A stretch of DNA of 64,000 bases from Petrocella atlantisensis (lineage in GTDB: Bacteria; Bacillota; Clostridia; Lachnospirales; Vallitaleaceae). A model generated the notes under the pieces. It had not been told where the DNA came from, searched no databases, and was given only the letters and a program-made list of their open reading frames with translations. How positions within the stretch are numbered: the stretch's first letter is position 1; every line of letters starts with the position of its first letter. Location of the stretch: assembly GCF_900538275.1 (NCBI RefSeq), contig NZ_LR130778.1:372001-436000 (forward strand), in the 5' to 3' direction. The position numbers were made by a program, and so were the translations under genes. Below, piece after piece: positions 25,361 through 34,550 of the stretch.

Positions 25361-27031
25361 CTAAAACAATCCGGAAATGTTGCCGTCATCATCAATATCG
25401 ATGCTCTGCGCTGATGGTACCTTAGGTAGTCCGGGCATGGTCATAACATCACCGGTTAAGGCTACGATAAACTCTGCGCCGGCCGATACATTCAAGTCTC
25501 TTACAGTAATGCTAAAGCCTGAAGGGCGTCCTAATTTGGTCGGGTCATCGGACAGTGAATACTGGGTTTTTGCTATACAAATCGGCAACTTGTCCAGTTG
25601 TAGACCTTCTATTTTCTTCATCATCTTCATGGCTTTGGCAGAATATAATACTCTGTCTGCGCCATAAATCTTGGTGGCGATGGTGTTGATTTTTACTTTG
25701 ATTGAATCGTTCACATCATATAAAGTTTTAAAGTCAGATGGTCTGTTTTTCAGAGTATCAAGAACCGCATTGGCCAGTTCCACGCCACCTTCGCCGCCTT
25801 TTTCCCATACATTTGAGATGGCAAAAGCACAACCCATAGCTTCACAGGTTTCTTTGACATAGGCCACTTCCGCTTCCGTATCGGTAACAAAATGGTTCAA
25901 TGTAACAATCACCGGTACATGATAGTGGAACAGGTTCTCTATATGTTTTTCTAAGTTCACAAAGCCTTTTTTAAGGGCATCTAGATCTTCTGTTGCCAGT
26001 TCTTTTACATTTCTGCCACCATTGTATTTTAGGGCTCTTATGGTCGCTACCAATACAATCGCATTTGGATTTAACCCTGCTTTTTGACATTTGATATCTA
26101 GGAACTTCTCTGCCCCAAGGTCAGCACCAAAGCCGGCTTCTGTCACAACAATATCGGCTAGTTTTAGGCCGTACTTGGTGGCTCTGACTGAGTTACAGCC
26201 ATGAGCAATATTGGCAAAAGGTCCACCATGTAAGATGGCAGGGGTGTTTTCAAGGGTCTGAACCAGATTAGGGTTGATGGCTTCTTTAAGTAAGGCTGCC
26301 ATAGCACCTTCAGCTTTTAGATCATGAGCGGTAATCGGATCACCTTTTCTAGTATAGGCTACAATGATCTGTCCCAGTCTTTTCTTCAAGTCCTTCAAGT
26401 CGTTAGAGAGGCATAGTATGGCCATGACTTCCGAAGCAACGGAGATCATAAACCCGTCTTCTCTTGGTACACCTTGCATGCTACCGCCAAGACCTACAAT
26501 GATGTTTCTAAGGGCACGGTCATTCATATCCACGACGCGCTTCCATACGATATGTCTGGTATCGATGTTGAGCTCATTGCCTTGTTGCAAATGGTTATCA
26601 AGCATAGCTGACAATAGGTTGTGGGCGATGCTGACGGCATGGATATCCCCTGTAAAGTGAAGGTTGATGTCTTCCATAGGAATGACCTGGGCATAACCAC
26701 CACCTGCTGCACCACCTTTGATACCCATACAGGGACCAAGTGAGGGTTCACGTAGGGCAATGATGGCTTTTTCGCCAAGTAGACCCAGTGCTTGTCCTAG
26801 ACCAACGGTTGTGGTGGTCTTGCCTTCACCTGCAGGTGTCGGGTTGATGGCGGTTACAAGGACCAACTTGCCGTCTTCCTTGTCCTTAATCTCTTGCCAT
26901 AAGCTGGCTGATAACTTGGCTTTGTGCTTGCCGTAATAATCCAAATGGTCTTCATGAATGCCGATGGCTTCCGCTACATTCTTAATGGGTAGTATCTTTG
27001 CCTCGTTCGCTATTTGTATGTCTGACTTCAT
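25361..27031 (-). CDS. fhs: Formate-tetrahydrofolate ligase
   Basis: 556 aa. It makes 10-formyl-THF from formate, THF and ATP. The nucleotide-binding signature [18 protein letters not shown] (about 66-83), the [20 protein letters not shown] stretch and the C-terminal [20 protein letters not shown] are clear. With folD it feeds one-carbon units to purines and methionine, and to the Wood-Ljungdahl methyl branch if that pathway is present, which the window does not show. Confidence 0.97.
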   Translation of the reverse strand: MKSDIQIANEAKILPIKNVAEAIGIHEDHLDYYGKHKAKLSASLWQEIKDKEDGKLVLVTAINPTPAGEGKTTTTVGLGQALGLLGEKAIIALREPSLGPCMGIKGGAAGGGYAQVIPMEDINLHFTGDIHAVSIAHNLLSAMLDNHLQQGNELNIDTRHIVWKRVVDMNDRALRNIIVGLGGSMQGVPREDGFMISVASEVMAILCLSNDLKDLKKRLGQIIVAYTRKGDPITAHDLKAEGAMAALLKEAINPNLVQTLENTPAILHGGPFANIAHGCNSVRATKYGLKLADIVVTEAGFGADLGAEKFLDIKCQKAGLNPNAIVLVATIRALKYNGGRNVKELATEDLDALKKGFVNLEKHIENLFHYHVPVIVTLNHFVTDTEAEVAYVKETCEAMGCAFAISNVWEKGGEGGVELANAVLDTLKNRPSDFKTLYDVNDSIKVKINTIATKIYGADRVLYSAKAMKMMKKIEGLQLDKLPICIAKTQYSLSDDPTKLGRPSGFSITVRDLNVSAGAEFIVALTGDVMTMPGLPKVPSAQSIDIDDDGNISGLF

Positions 27032-27078
27032 GGTTACCTCCTATTATTTATATGTTATGTCCACTGTCTCAAGGGTAC

Positions 27079-29628
27079 CTAGACTTGTTCTTCGGCACTT
27101 AGAGGTGCTTCTGTCGTAGGTTCTTCTTGTTGATCTGTGGTGCCTTGTTCACTTTCATCTTTCATTCTTGCATAGGCTTCCTTTGTCATGAGGACCGTTC
27201 TTGGTTTAGAGCCTTCTTCATCCCCGACGAATCCGGCTTCATGGAGTTGGTCTACGATACGGGCTGCCCTGTTGTAGCCAACTCTGAATCTTCTCTGAAT
27301 CATTGAAGCAGAGGCTTTTTGTTTATCGATGACCAGTTCAAGTGCCTCATTAAAGTAAGCATCATAGTCGTCGCCGTCTGCAGCACTGTTTGTTTGTTCA
27401 TTGGTCTTGGCCAGTTGATTCATGATTTTTTCATTATACACAACTTTGGCTTGGTCTTTTAAGAATGTTACCACATTCTCCACTTCTTTTTCAGAAATAA
27501 ATGCACCCTGTACACGTACCGGCTTTTGAAGGCCTACCGGGTAATAGAGCATATCTCCTTTTCCAAGTAGCTTCTCTGCACCGTTGCTATCTATAATGGT
27601 TCTGGAGTCAATCCCTGAGGAAACATTGAAAGCGATTCGACTGGGTATGTTGGCTTTGATGAGACCGGTTATAACGTCTACGGAAGGTCTTTGTGTTGCT
27701 ATAATCAGATGCAATCCGGCTGCTCTGGCCATCTGTGCTAATCGACAAATGGCGTCTTCCACATCGTTAGGCGCTACCATCATAAGGTCGGCAAGCTCAT
27801 CTACGATGATGACAATCTGAGGTAACTTCTTACCTTCGTTGTTCTCTACCACGGCTTTATTATAGCCACCTAGATCTCTCACATTGGCTGCTGCAAAAAG
27901 TTTATAACGATCGGCCATTTCTTGAACCGCCCAGTTCAGAGCACCTGCTGCTTTTTTGGGATCTGTGACTACAGGGATTAAGAGATGAGGAATACCGTTG
28001 TAGGCACTTAGTTCCACCACTTTGGGGTCGATCATCAACATCTTGACTTCATCCGGATTGGCTCTATAGAGAATACTTGTAATGAGGGTATTGACACATA
28101 CGGATTTACCCGACCCTGTTGCACCTGCTATCAGTAAGTGAGGCATTCTGGCTATGTCTGCAATCATAACTTGTCCACTGATGTCTTTTCCCAGTGCAAA
28201 ACAGATTTTGGAGGGGAATTTCCTAAACTCAGTGGTATCAATCACTTCTCTTAAGGTGACGGCTTGGGTAATATCATTGGGCACTTCAATACCCACGGCG
28301 GATTTGCCGGGAATCGGCGCTTCAATTCGAATACCGCTTGCTGCTAGGTTCAGAGCTATGTCATCTTGTAAGTTTACAATCTTGCTGACTTTTACACCTT
28401 GATCCGGTTGTAACTCGTATCTTGTAACCGTCGGACCTACGGTGACGTTTAATAGCTTGGTACCCACACCAAAGCTTTCTAAAGTCTGGACCAGTTTTTC
28501 CGCTTTTTTATTATTGGCTTCTTCGGAATAATGCTTGCCCTGATTCAGATTGATTTTCATGAGTTCTATAGGTGGTAGCTTATAGATCGGTCGCGCCGAG
28601 ACGTTCTCTATTTCTGTCTGAATGGCTTCTACAGGTACGGGTTTCTCTTTTATCGGTTGTACCTCTTTAATCGGTTGTGTTCCTGTCTGATCTGCCATCA
28701 TACGTTCTCTGGCCAATTCTTTTTCTTCTTGTTGGATGATCTGCTCAAATGGATCTTTTTTGTTGCCTTGGTAGACTTTTTTCTTAAGGGCTTCTTCACC
28801 GATAAGAATATCATCTCCTTCTGCCGTAACTTTACCGTCACCCATTAAAGTGGCTGCGGTCAACATATCTTTTTGCTTGGCTTTTTTCAAAAGCTCTTGT
28901 TGTTCCTTTTTCTGTTCTCTGTCTTTTTGGTAGTTCTCTGAGTGGATCTTAATCTGTTGGCCTGTTTTTTCTATGCCTTTTTTGGAGACCTTAAAAACAC
29001 CAATGCCCAATCCTTTACCCATCTTGGCAATGAACTTCCAGACGCCAGCCATGGATTGCTCTGTGATCATGATGATAAGTGCCAGACTCACGATAACCAG
29101 CACTATCATACTGCCTATTCGGCCGACAAGGATCTCCATCAAATCGCCTAAAACGCCACCAACTAATCCGCCTGCCATATGACCGGAGGCCGATGTTCTA
29201 AAATACATAGCCGTAGCTGCAAAAAACGAACTGCCGGAGGGGTTGAACTTGTTAATCTGTGCATCTTCTATATAATAGAGATGGTTTAAGGTGGATACCA
29301 CCAATATGGCAATAAAAATCAGTGCCAGTTTGTTATTCAACCTCTGGTTGCCTTTGTTGAAAATCTTAATGAAAGAAGCTGCAAGGATATATAGTGGCAG
29401 CAAATATGCACCGATACCAAAGGTCCCAAACATCATATAACGAAGGCCCGTACCCATACTACCACCTAGATTAAAATAGATGCTGATGATGAGCAAGCAT
29501 GCTAAGGCAACAAAAGAAAGCACAACCACCTCGTATTTGAGATTTGCACTTAGACCTTTGTCTTTTGTACTACGCCTTGATGTCGTTTTTGGCCTCGTTT
29601 TTTTTCTTGTCGTCTTTGTGTTATCCAT
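27079..29628 (-). CDS. ftsK: DNA translocase FtsK/SpoIIIE
   Basis: 849 aa. It has four N-terminal TM helices (about 33-50, 60-85, 100-115 and 165-190), a charged linker with coiled-coil character (about 215-330), the motor domain with Walker A AGATGSGKSVCVN (about 513-525) and Walker B VIIVDELADLMM, and the C-terminal gamma winged helix (SASMIQRRFRVGYNRAARIVDQLH) that reads KOPS/SRS sequences. It pumps chromosome DNA through a closing septum. Its start overlaps the uppP stop by 8 bp. Confidence 0.95.
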   Translation of the reverse strand: MDNTKTTRKKTRPKTTSRRSTKDKGLSANLKYEVVVLSFVALACLLIISIYFNLGGSMGTGLRYMMFGTFGIGAYLLPLYILAASFIKIFNKGNQRLNNKLALIFIAILVVSTLNHLYYIEDAQINKFNPSGSSFFAATAMYFRTSASGHMAGGLVGGVLGDLMEILVGRIGSMIVLVIVSLALIIMITEQSMAGVWKFIAKMGKGLGIGVFKVSKKGIEKTGQQIKIHSENYQKDREQKKEQQELLKKAKQKDMLTAATLMGDGKVTAEGDDILIGEEALKKKVYQGNKKDPFEQIIQQEEKELARERMMADQTGTQPIKEVQPIKEKPVPVEAIQTEIENVSARPIYKLPPIELMKINLNQGKHYSEEANNKKAEKLVQTLESFGVGTKLLNVTVGPTVTRYELQPDQGVKVSKIVNLQDDIALNLAASGIRIEAPIPGKSAVGIEVPNDITQAVTLREVIDTTEFRKFPSKICFALGKDISGQVMIADIARMPHLLIAGATGSGKSVCVNTLITSILYRANPDEVKMLMIDPKVVELSAYNGIPHLLIPVVTDPKKAAGALNWAVQEMADRYKLFAAANVRDLGGYNKAVVENNEGKKLPQIVIIVDELADLMMVAPNDVEDAICRLAQMARAAGLHLIIATQRPSVDVITGLIKANIPSRIAFNVSSGIDSRTIIDSNGAEKLLGKGDMLYYPVGLQKPVRVQGAFISEKEVENVVTFLKDQAKVVYNEKIMNQLAKTNEQTNSAADGDDYDAYFNEALELVIDKQKASASMIQRRFRVGYNRAARIVDQLHEAGFVGDEEGSKPRTVLMTKEAYARMKDESEQGTTDQQEEPTTEAPLSAEEQV

Positions 29629-30502
29629 TGTATCCCCCTAGGGTGATGAACAGCAACAGTATACCTATAGTATAACAGTAATATGCGAAATAATGAATCT
29701 TACCTTTTCTTACGATGTCAAGTAACACCTTAATACATATATAACCAACCAAAGCTGCAGCCAACATACCTGCCCCATAATTGATGATAATCTCACTGAT
29801 GGGCTCTGTACTTTCGTATCGTAATACTTGTAACAGCATTGCACCAAGAATGGCAGGTATGGACATAATGAAGCTGAATTTGACGATAAAATCCTTGCTC
29901 ATACCCGTAAACAACCCAGCAACAATCGTTGAACCGGATCTGGATATCCCTGGGAAGGTAGCAAATCCTTGAATCAAGCCTACAAACATAGCTTTTTTAA
30001 AACTCACATCTGTCTCGGTTAGAGCGCCAGATCGCATCTTGGTTGTTAAGAGCAACAAAGTACCCGTGATTAATAAGCCGACCGCCGGAAATATGAGTGA
30101 TGTAAATGCATGGAGTATGAGTTTTTCAAGTATCAGTGCTACAATAACGGTGGGGATGGTTGCTACAATGATGAGCATGACAAACCTCTGGTGCTCATCT
30201 TCAATAATCTTTGGCGCTGCTTCACCCTTACCTCCTTGTTTCGTGAAATGGAAATGGGTATAATCCCACAGGTTCTTTATGATCCGTAAACCACTTTTAA
30301 TAAGAATCCAAATCTCTGACCAAAAAGCAATGAAGATTGCCACTAAGGTCCCAAGATGTAAGACAACCTCAAACAACACACTGCCCTCTGTCTTCAAGTT
30401 AAATAATGCACTTCCAATGGCCAAATGGCCAGAACTGCTGACAGGTAAGAACTCTGTCAATCCTTGTATGATACCCATGAGTATCGCTTCAAATAATGTC
30501 AT
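29621..30502 (-). CDS. uppP: Undecaprenyl-diphosphate phosphatase (BacA type)
   Basis: 293 aa with about eight membrane helices. It recycles undecaprenyl-PP for cell-wall and polysaccharide synthesis. The motifs GLTEFLPVSSSGHLAI (about 15-30) and the second PGISRSGSTIVAGL (about 189-202) contain the active-site Glu, Ser and Arg. RBS AGGAGAG precedes the ATG. Confidence 0.96.
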   Translation of the reverse strand: MTLFEAILMGIIQGLTEFLPVSSSGHLAIGSALFNLKTEGSVLFEVVLHLGTLVAIFIAFWSEIWILIKSGLRIIKNLWDYTHFHFTKQGGKGEAAPKIIEDEHQRFVMLIIVATIPTVIVALILEKLILHAFTSLIFPAVGLLITGTLLLLTTKMRSGALTETDVSFKKAMFVGLIQGFATFPGISRSGSTIVAGLFTGMSKDFIVKFSFIMSIPAILGAMLLQVLRYESTEPISEIIINYGAGMLAAALVGYICIKVLLDIVRKGKIHYFAYYCYTIGILLLFITLGGYNG

Positions 30503-30524
30503 GTCTCTCTCCTAAAAAGCCTCT

Positions 30525-31736
30525 TTATTCTATAGTGTCGTGTAAGCCGAATGTCTCGTGTAGAGCAAAAACCGCCATCTCAAGATCTTTGTCATGAATG
30601 AGGCAGGCAATGGTGGATAATGAGTCTGCCGTCTGAAGAATCTGTACCTTGACTTTGGACAAACTGCTGATGATTTTTGCCATGACACCGGGTACGCCTG
30701 TCATCTTTTCCCCTACTACTGTAATTTTACAACAATTATCGATATATGAAAAGCTTACATCATAAGCTTCTATTAATTTAATGGTTTTGTCTTTGTTGGT
30801 ACTTTCTGTTGTAAACACCCTGCGTCCGAGAAATATGTTGATGATATCGATGGACACATTTTGTGCTGCCAGATCATTAAAGAAAATCTCATCATCAATA
30901 TCGCCTTCTACCAGAAACTGTATTCTTCCGGATCTATGGGCTATGGAAGTGATGATTCTCTCATTGACTGTGATGGGCTTTTCTATGTAATTAAAATGGC
31001 TGATGGTTGTGCCGACGGCGTCACTAAAAGTGTTTTTGATCATCAAGGGTATGCCGGAGCGTCTGGCCACTTCTACTGCTCTTGGATGTATGACCTTAGC
31101 ACCACCGTCTGCCATCTGAAACAACTCATTATAACTGATGTGGTTTATTAACTTAGCGGTCTTACATACAATAGGGTCTGCCGTCATGATACCGTCCACA
31201 TCGGTGAATATCTCAATCACATCTGCACTGAGTGCTTCACCCATTAAAGCTGCTGATGTGTCTGAACCACCTCGGCCGAGGGTTGTGGTGTCTCCTTGTG
31301 CATCCATACCTTGAAATCCGGCTACAACCGGTATATTCCCTTGTGCTAAGATGCTCTTGATTCTTGTTGTGTCCACATGATCAACGTGGGCCTCAAGGAA
31401 ATGACTGGATGTTCGAATGCCTGATTGTCCGCCTGTTAACGCTTGGGCTTTCATGCCTTTGTTCCCTAGAGCGTTGGATAAAACGACGGTGGTTATAATC
31501 TCACCGCAAGCAATCAACATATCCATTTCCCGATCGTCCACATGGCGTCCGTCGGTTTCAAGTAGACTCAGTAAGGTGTCGGTTGCATAAGGTGCACCGA
31601 GCCTTCCCATAGCGGATACCACCACCACCACTTGATCGTATTTTTTCGTTGCTTCTTCTATTCTAAGGACCACTCTTTCACGACTCTCATGGGTTGCTAA
31701 GGATGTGCCTCCAAATTTTTGTATGACTAGACTCAT
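30525..31736 (-). CDS. lysC: Aspartate kinase
   Basis: About 403 aa. It phosphorylates aspartate, the first step to lysine, threonine and methionine. The start MSLVIQKFGGTSLA is the family N-terminus; the ATG at 31736 follows AGGAGGAAATCAA, so the 38 extra codons of the longer open frame are rejected. Also seen are ALTGGQSGIRTS, TLGRGGSDTSA and FTDVDGIMTADP, plus two C-terminal ACT domains (about 265-400) for feedback control. A promoter is placed at 31792-31820, divergent from rqcH. Confidence 0.95.
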   Translation of the reverse strand: MSLVIQKFGGTSLATHESRERVVLRIEEATKKYDQVVVVVSAMGRLGAPYATDTLLSLLETDGRHVDDREMDMLIACGEIITTVVLSNALGNKGMKAQALTGGQSGIRTSSHFLEAHVDHVDTTRIKSILAQGNIPVVAGFQGMDAQGDTTTLGRGGSDTSAALMGEALSADVIEIFTDVDGIMTADPIVCKTAKLINHISYNELFQMADGGAKVIHPRAVEVARRSGIPLMIKNTFSDAVGTTISHFNYIEKPITVNERIITSIAHRSGRIQFLVEGDIDDEIFFNDLAAQNVSIDIINIFLGRRVFTTESTNKDKTIKLIEAYDVSFSYIDNCCKITVVGEKMTGVPGVMAKIISSLSKVKVQILQTADSLSTIACLIHDKDLEMAVFALHETFGLHDTIE

Positions 31737-31791
31737 TTGATTTCCTCCTAGACCAATAGGGTTCATTTGGCCATCTTCCATGACCCTCATT

Positions 31792-31820
31792 AATATATCA
31801 TATTGAGCTGTAAATAACAA
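31792..31820 (-). promoter_or_regulatory. Probable promoter of lysC
   Basis: TTGTTA (31815-31820), 17-bp spacer, TATATT (31792-31797) on the minus strand. Confidence 0.55.
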
Positions 31821-31838
31821 TGAGAGGGGCTGAATCTG

Positions 31839-31867
31839 TTGCACATTCATGGCGGTTTATGTATACT
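31839..31867 (+). promoter_or_regulatory. Promoter of rqcH
   Basis: TTGCAC (31839-31844), 17-bp spacer, TATACT (31862-31867); the gene starts 25 bp further on. Confidence 0.7.
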
Positions 31868-31891
31868 GTTTAAGAAAGGTAGGTTGATTAT

Positions 31892-33640
31892 ATGGCTTTT
31901 GATGGCATTGTCATTTCTAATATAGTAAAAGAACTAAATGATACAATCGTAGGAGGGCGCATCGGCAAGGTGACCCAGCCTGAGAAGGATGAGATTATTC
32001 TCACTGTAAGGAATCATAGAACCAATTACAAACTCTTGCTTTCTTCTATGGCCAGTATGCCCCGTCTACATCTAACTGAAACCAACAAGACCAATCCTAT
32101 TACGGCACTTAACTATTGCATGCTTCTTAGGAAGCATCTTATTGGTGGTCTTATTCTCTCAATTAGCCAACCCAACTTCGAAAGAATTGTGGTGATTGAG
32201 ATTCAGAATCTGGATGAAATGGGCGAAACATGTTATAGGAAACTGATTATTGAGGTTATGGGACGACACAGTAACATCATCTTAACCGATGAAAATGATA
32301 TGATCTTAGACAGCATAAAAAGGATTGGGGCTCAGGTCAGTTCTGTTCGAGAAGTTTTCCCCAATAGACCTTATGTCTTACCACCAAACCAAGGTAAAGC
32401 GAACCCCTTAACGATCCGAGATTTTGATACTTTTTTACAGATCATTCGTGGACAAGAAGCTCTCCAACAGGCATTATACAAGAACATCACCGGTTTCAGT
32501 CCTCAGATGGCTGAAGAAATCTGCTTCAGAGCCGATATTCACGGTTCTACCGTTGTGGATGATCTAAGTGCCACGCAGATTCAATCTGTCTATGAGGTCT
32601 ATAAAGTCCTGATTGAAGCTATTGAAAAAGGTGACTATGCCCCGACTGTGGTTGTGGACGCTTCGGACAAACAGATTGCTTTTGGTGCTTTTCCCATTAG
32701 CTTCTATCAAAATGAGACTTTGGTACCTTATGAGAGTATCTCGGCACTGGTGGAGAACTTCTACATGAACAACGCCATCCAGTCTAGAATCTCACAAAAA
32801 TCTGTGGATCTTAGGAAATTGGTCCAAACCAATCTGGAACGTTGTTATAAGAAGCTTAACTTACAGTTGCAGCAACTGAAGGACACTGAAGATCGAGACA
32901 AGTTCAAGATTGTGGGCGAGTTGATTCATGCCAATCTTTATCAAATACAAGAAGGTGACACAGAAGTTACTGTTCTTGATTATTATCATGATAATCAACC
33001 CAAAACGATTACCCTAGATCCTCGTCTAACACCCAGTCAAAATGCAACCAAGCAGTACGACAAGTATAATAAGAAGAAGAGGACGCTGGCGGCACTGAGT
33101 GAGCACATTAAAACGACTCAAGGAGAAATCGAACATCTGGAGAGTGTTAAATACGCTCTGGCCAATGCACTTAAGGAGGAAGATCTTCTTGAGGTGCGGC
33201 AGGAGCTTATGGAAACCGGTTATCTGAAGTTCCGACGTTCCAAATCAAAGAAGGCTCTACAAAAAGCAGAGCCCATGCATTACCGTTCTTCTCTTGGTCA
33301 TGATATCTATGTGGGTAAAAACAATTATCAGAACGATCTCTTAGCGACTAAGTTATCCAATGGGGGTGACTGGTGGTTCCACGCTAAAGATATTCCAGGT
33401 TCTCATGTAATTGTCAAGGCAGACGGTCAGGAGTTACCAGATGTGGTCTATGAGGAAGCGGCCGGTCTTGCTGCTTATTACTCTAAGGATCGTGAGTCAC
33501 CCAAGGTGTCTGTGGATTATACTTTGAAGAAGAACTTGAAGAAGCCTAATGGTTCTGCACCGGGATATGTAATCTATCATACGAATTATTCTCTTATGGT
33601 GGCGCCGAGTCTTAAAGGTGTTACTTTGGTGAAGGATTGA
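31892..33640 (+). CDS. rqcH: Ribosome quality-control protein RqcH (NFACT family)
   Basis: 582 aa. It binds stalled 50S subunits and recruits tRNA-Ala to add alanine tails; older names are fibronectin-binding protein A / YloA. NFACT-N starts MAFDGIVISNIVKELN, a helix-hairpin-helix and coiled-coil middle part spans about 270-440, and NFACT-R has HYRSSLGHDIYVGKNNYQND and GGDWWFHAKDIPGSHVI (about 470-510). RBS AGAAAGGTAGG. It is the only long housekeeping gene here on the plus strand. Confidence 0.94.
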   Translation: MAFDGIVISNIVKELNDTIVGGRIGKVTQPEKDEIILTVRNHRTNYKLLLSSMASMPRLHLTETNKTNPITALNYCMLLRKHLIGGLILSISQPNFERIVVIEIQNLDEMGETCYRKLIIEVMGRHSNIILTDENDMILDSIKRIGAQVSSVREVFPNRPYVLPPNQGKANPLTIRDFDTFLQIIRGQEALQQALYKNITGFSPQMAEEICFRADIHGSTVVDDLSATQIQSVYEVYKVLIEAIEKGDYAPTVVVDASDKQIAFGAFPISFYQNETLVPYESISALVENFYMNNAIQSRISQKSVDLRKLVQTNLERCYKKLNLQLQQLKDTEDRDKFKIVGELIHANLYQIQEGDTEVTVLDYYHDNQPKTITLDPRLTPSQNATKQYDKYNKKKRTLAALSEHIKTTQGEIEHLESVKYALANALKEEDLLEVRQELMETGYLKFRRSKSKKALQKAEPMHYRSSLGHDIYVGKNNYQNDLLATKLSNGGDWWFHAKDIPGSHVIVKADGQELPDVVYEEAAGLAAYYSKDRESPKVSVDYTLKKNLKKPNGSAPGYVIYHTNYSLMVAPSLKGVTLVKD

Positions 33641-33754
33641 TATATTTGCCTTTTGTATGAAAGTGTATGTATTATGATTGTAAAGTGTTGGAATAAGTTT
33701 AGGTAGTGGTATTTTTTTAGATTGTGGTTATAATTTTAGATTGTGGTAGTAATC

Positions 33755-33827
33755 GAAGAAGTCATATAAACCTTTTCCTTGCCTTACACTTCGTACGGTC
33801 AGCAAAAAAGCTTTATATAACTTCTTC
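33755..33827 (-). ncRNA. Long-stem hairpin next to the CANGGA element
   Basis: Arms 33755-33770 and 33812-33827 (GAAGAAGTTATATAAA with TTTATATGACTTCTTC on the minus strand) pair over 16 bp. The one non-Watson-Crick position is G-U on the minus strand but C/A on the plus strand, favouring a minus-strand RNA. The enclosed part pairs CTTTT..TTGC with GCAAGGAAAAG and includes one further CAAGGA. It may be the 3' half of one RNA with the element at 33858-33947. Confidence 0.45.
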
Positions 33828-33857
33828 TCGGTAATACGTCGTCATTTCGTCTAGATA

Positions 33858-33947
33858 AGACAGGTCTCAATCATCCTTCTTTTTTTGCATCCATGCAAAA
33901 ATGAAGGACGTTCTACTTCCATGTAGAACTGTGATTAATCCCTGTCT
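33858..33947 (-). ncRNA. Y-shaped RNA candidate with two CANGGANG hairpin loops (CsrA-binding type)
   Basis: On the minus strand AGACAGG (33941-33947) closes with CCTGTCT (33858-33864), helped by GATT/AATC further in. Inside are two hairpins: GTTCTAC/GTAGAAC (33910-33929, loop ATGGAA) and a long stem GAAGG-type at 33875-33907 (loop ATGGAT closed by GC pairs). The loops read ACAUGGAAGU and GCAUGGAUGC. The first fits the CsrA/RsmE consensus fully, the second in its CANGGANG core. The arrangement, stem, two loops and even the CCTTC..GAAGG arm match the IS-borne element at 800-893, while most stem bases differ. No ORF overlaps it. RNA status and CsrA binding are inferred. Confidence 0.55.
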
Positions 33948-33991
33948 TTTCTTTCCTCATTCGGATTCGTATGAATTGAAAATTGTTGCAC

Positions 33992-34038
33992 AAAAATAAG
34001 GCTGTCTTTAGATTTTTCTAAAAGAAAACCCTATTTTA
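33992..34038 (-). terminator. Terminator-like hairpin downstream of the Rrf2 gene
   Basis: On the minus strand AAAATAGGG..TTTAGA pairs with TCTAAA..CCTTATTTT, ending in TTATTTTTG. It could stop the cysK-Rrf2 transcript, and from the other side rqcH. Confidence 0.6.
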
Positions 34039-34123
34039 TATTGCTTTTATGTTGAGTAGATCAATGTATTCTAGCTATACTTCAGTACACTACAATTTAT
34101 AGATTCCGTTAATAGAAGTTTCA

Positions 34124-34549
34124 CTATATATAAAACATATTGGTTTGGGATCCTACATAGTCATTTACGAGTGCTTCTAAGGTTATGGCTGATAAGAGGT
34201 CTTGGATCTGTGATTGTAGAGGTTGCCATAGTTTGTTGTCTAACAATTGATTCAGGTCTTTGTTTTTTGAGTCTATGTCACCGGTAAGTTCTTCACCTTC
34301 AAGTGCTACGATGATGTCATAGGCGGTGATTTCGTTATAGGGTCTTGTTATGTTGTAACCGCCATGTTTACCTTTTATACTGGATACTAGGTTGTTCTTT
34401 TTCAGGTCTGCAAATATCTGTTCCAGATATCTTTTTGACATGTCTTCTTTGGTATAGATGTCTTGTACTGTGGTCTTAGTGCCTGCGTCAAGGGCAATAT
34501 AAATCATGATGCGTATCCCACATCTGGCTTTATTGGATATATGAATCAT
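34124..34549 (-). CDS. Rrf2-family transcription regulator, CymR-like
   Basis: About 141 aa starting MIHISNKARCGIRIMIYIAL. The N-terminal winged helix has the family's YLEQIFADLKKNNLVSSIKGKHGGYNI (about 38-64). The three-Cys iron-sulfur motif of IscR/NsrR is missing, as in CymR, the cysteine-metabolism repressor that works with CysK. The ATG at 34549 begins one base after the cysK stop and has no strong RBS, so it depends on coupling with cysK. The in-frame start 33 bp upstream inside cysK is rejected because it would add a non-family N-terminus. Confidence 0.85.
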   Translation of the reverse strand: MIHISNKARCGIRIMIYIALDAGTKTTVQDIYTKEDMSKRYLEQIFADLKKNNLVSSIKGKHGGYNITRPYNEITAYDIIVALEGEELTGDIDSKNKDLNQLLDNKLWQPLQSQIQDLLSAITLEALVNDYVGSQTNMFYI

Positions 34550-34550
34550 C

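Larger units (their letters stand above)
33641..34123. other. Gene-free structured region between rqcH and the Rrf2 gene
   Basis: 483 bp with no credible coding frame. From left to right it holds an AT-rich stretch, the long hairpin (33755-33827), the Y-shaped element (33858-33947) and a terminator-like hairpin (33992-34038). Confidence 0.7.

Noticed and set aside
31737-31850. N-terminal extension of aspartate kinase
   Set aside because: The 38 extra codons cover the promoter and RBS region, and the family start MSLVIQKFGGTS follows a strong RBS at 31736.
33755-33947. CRISPR array or palindromic phage site
   Set aside because: Inverted repeats occur once each with no regular direct-repeat/spacer pattern; a folded RNA explains them better.
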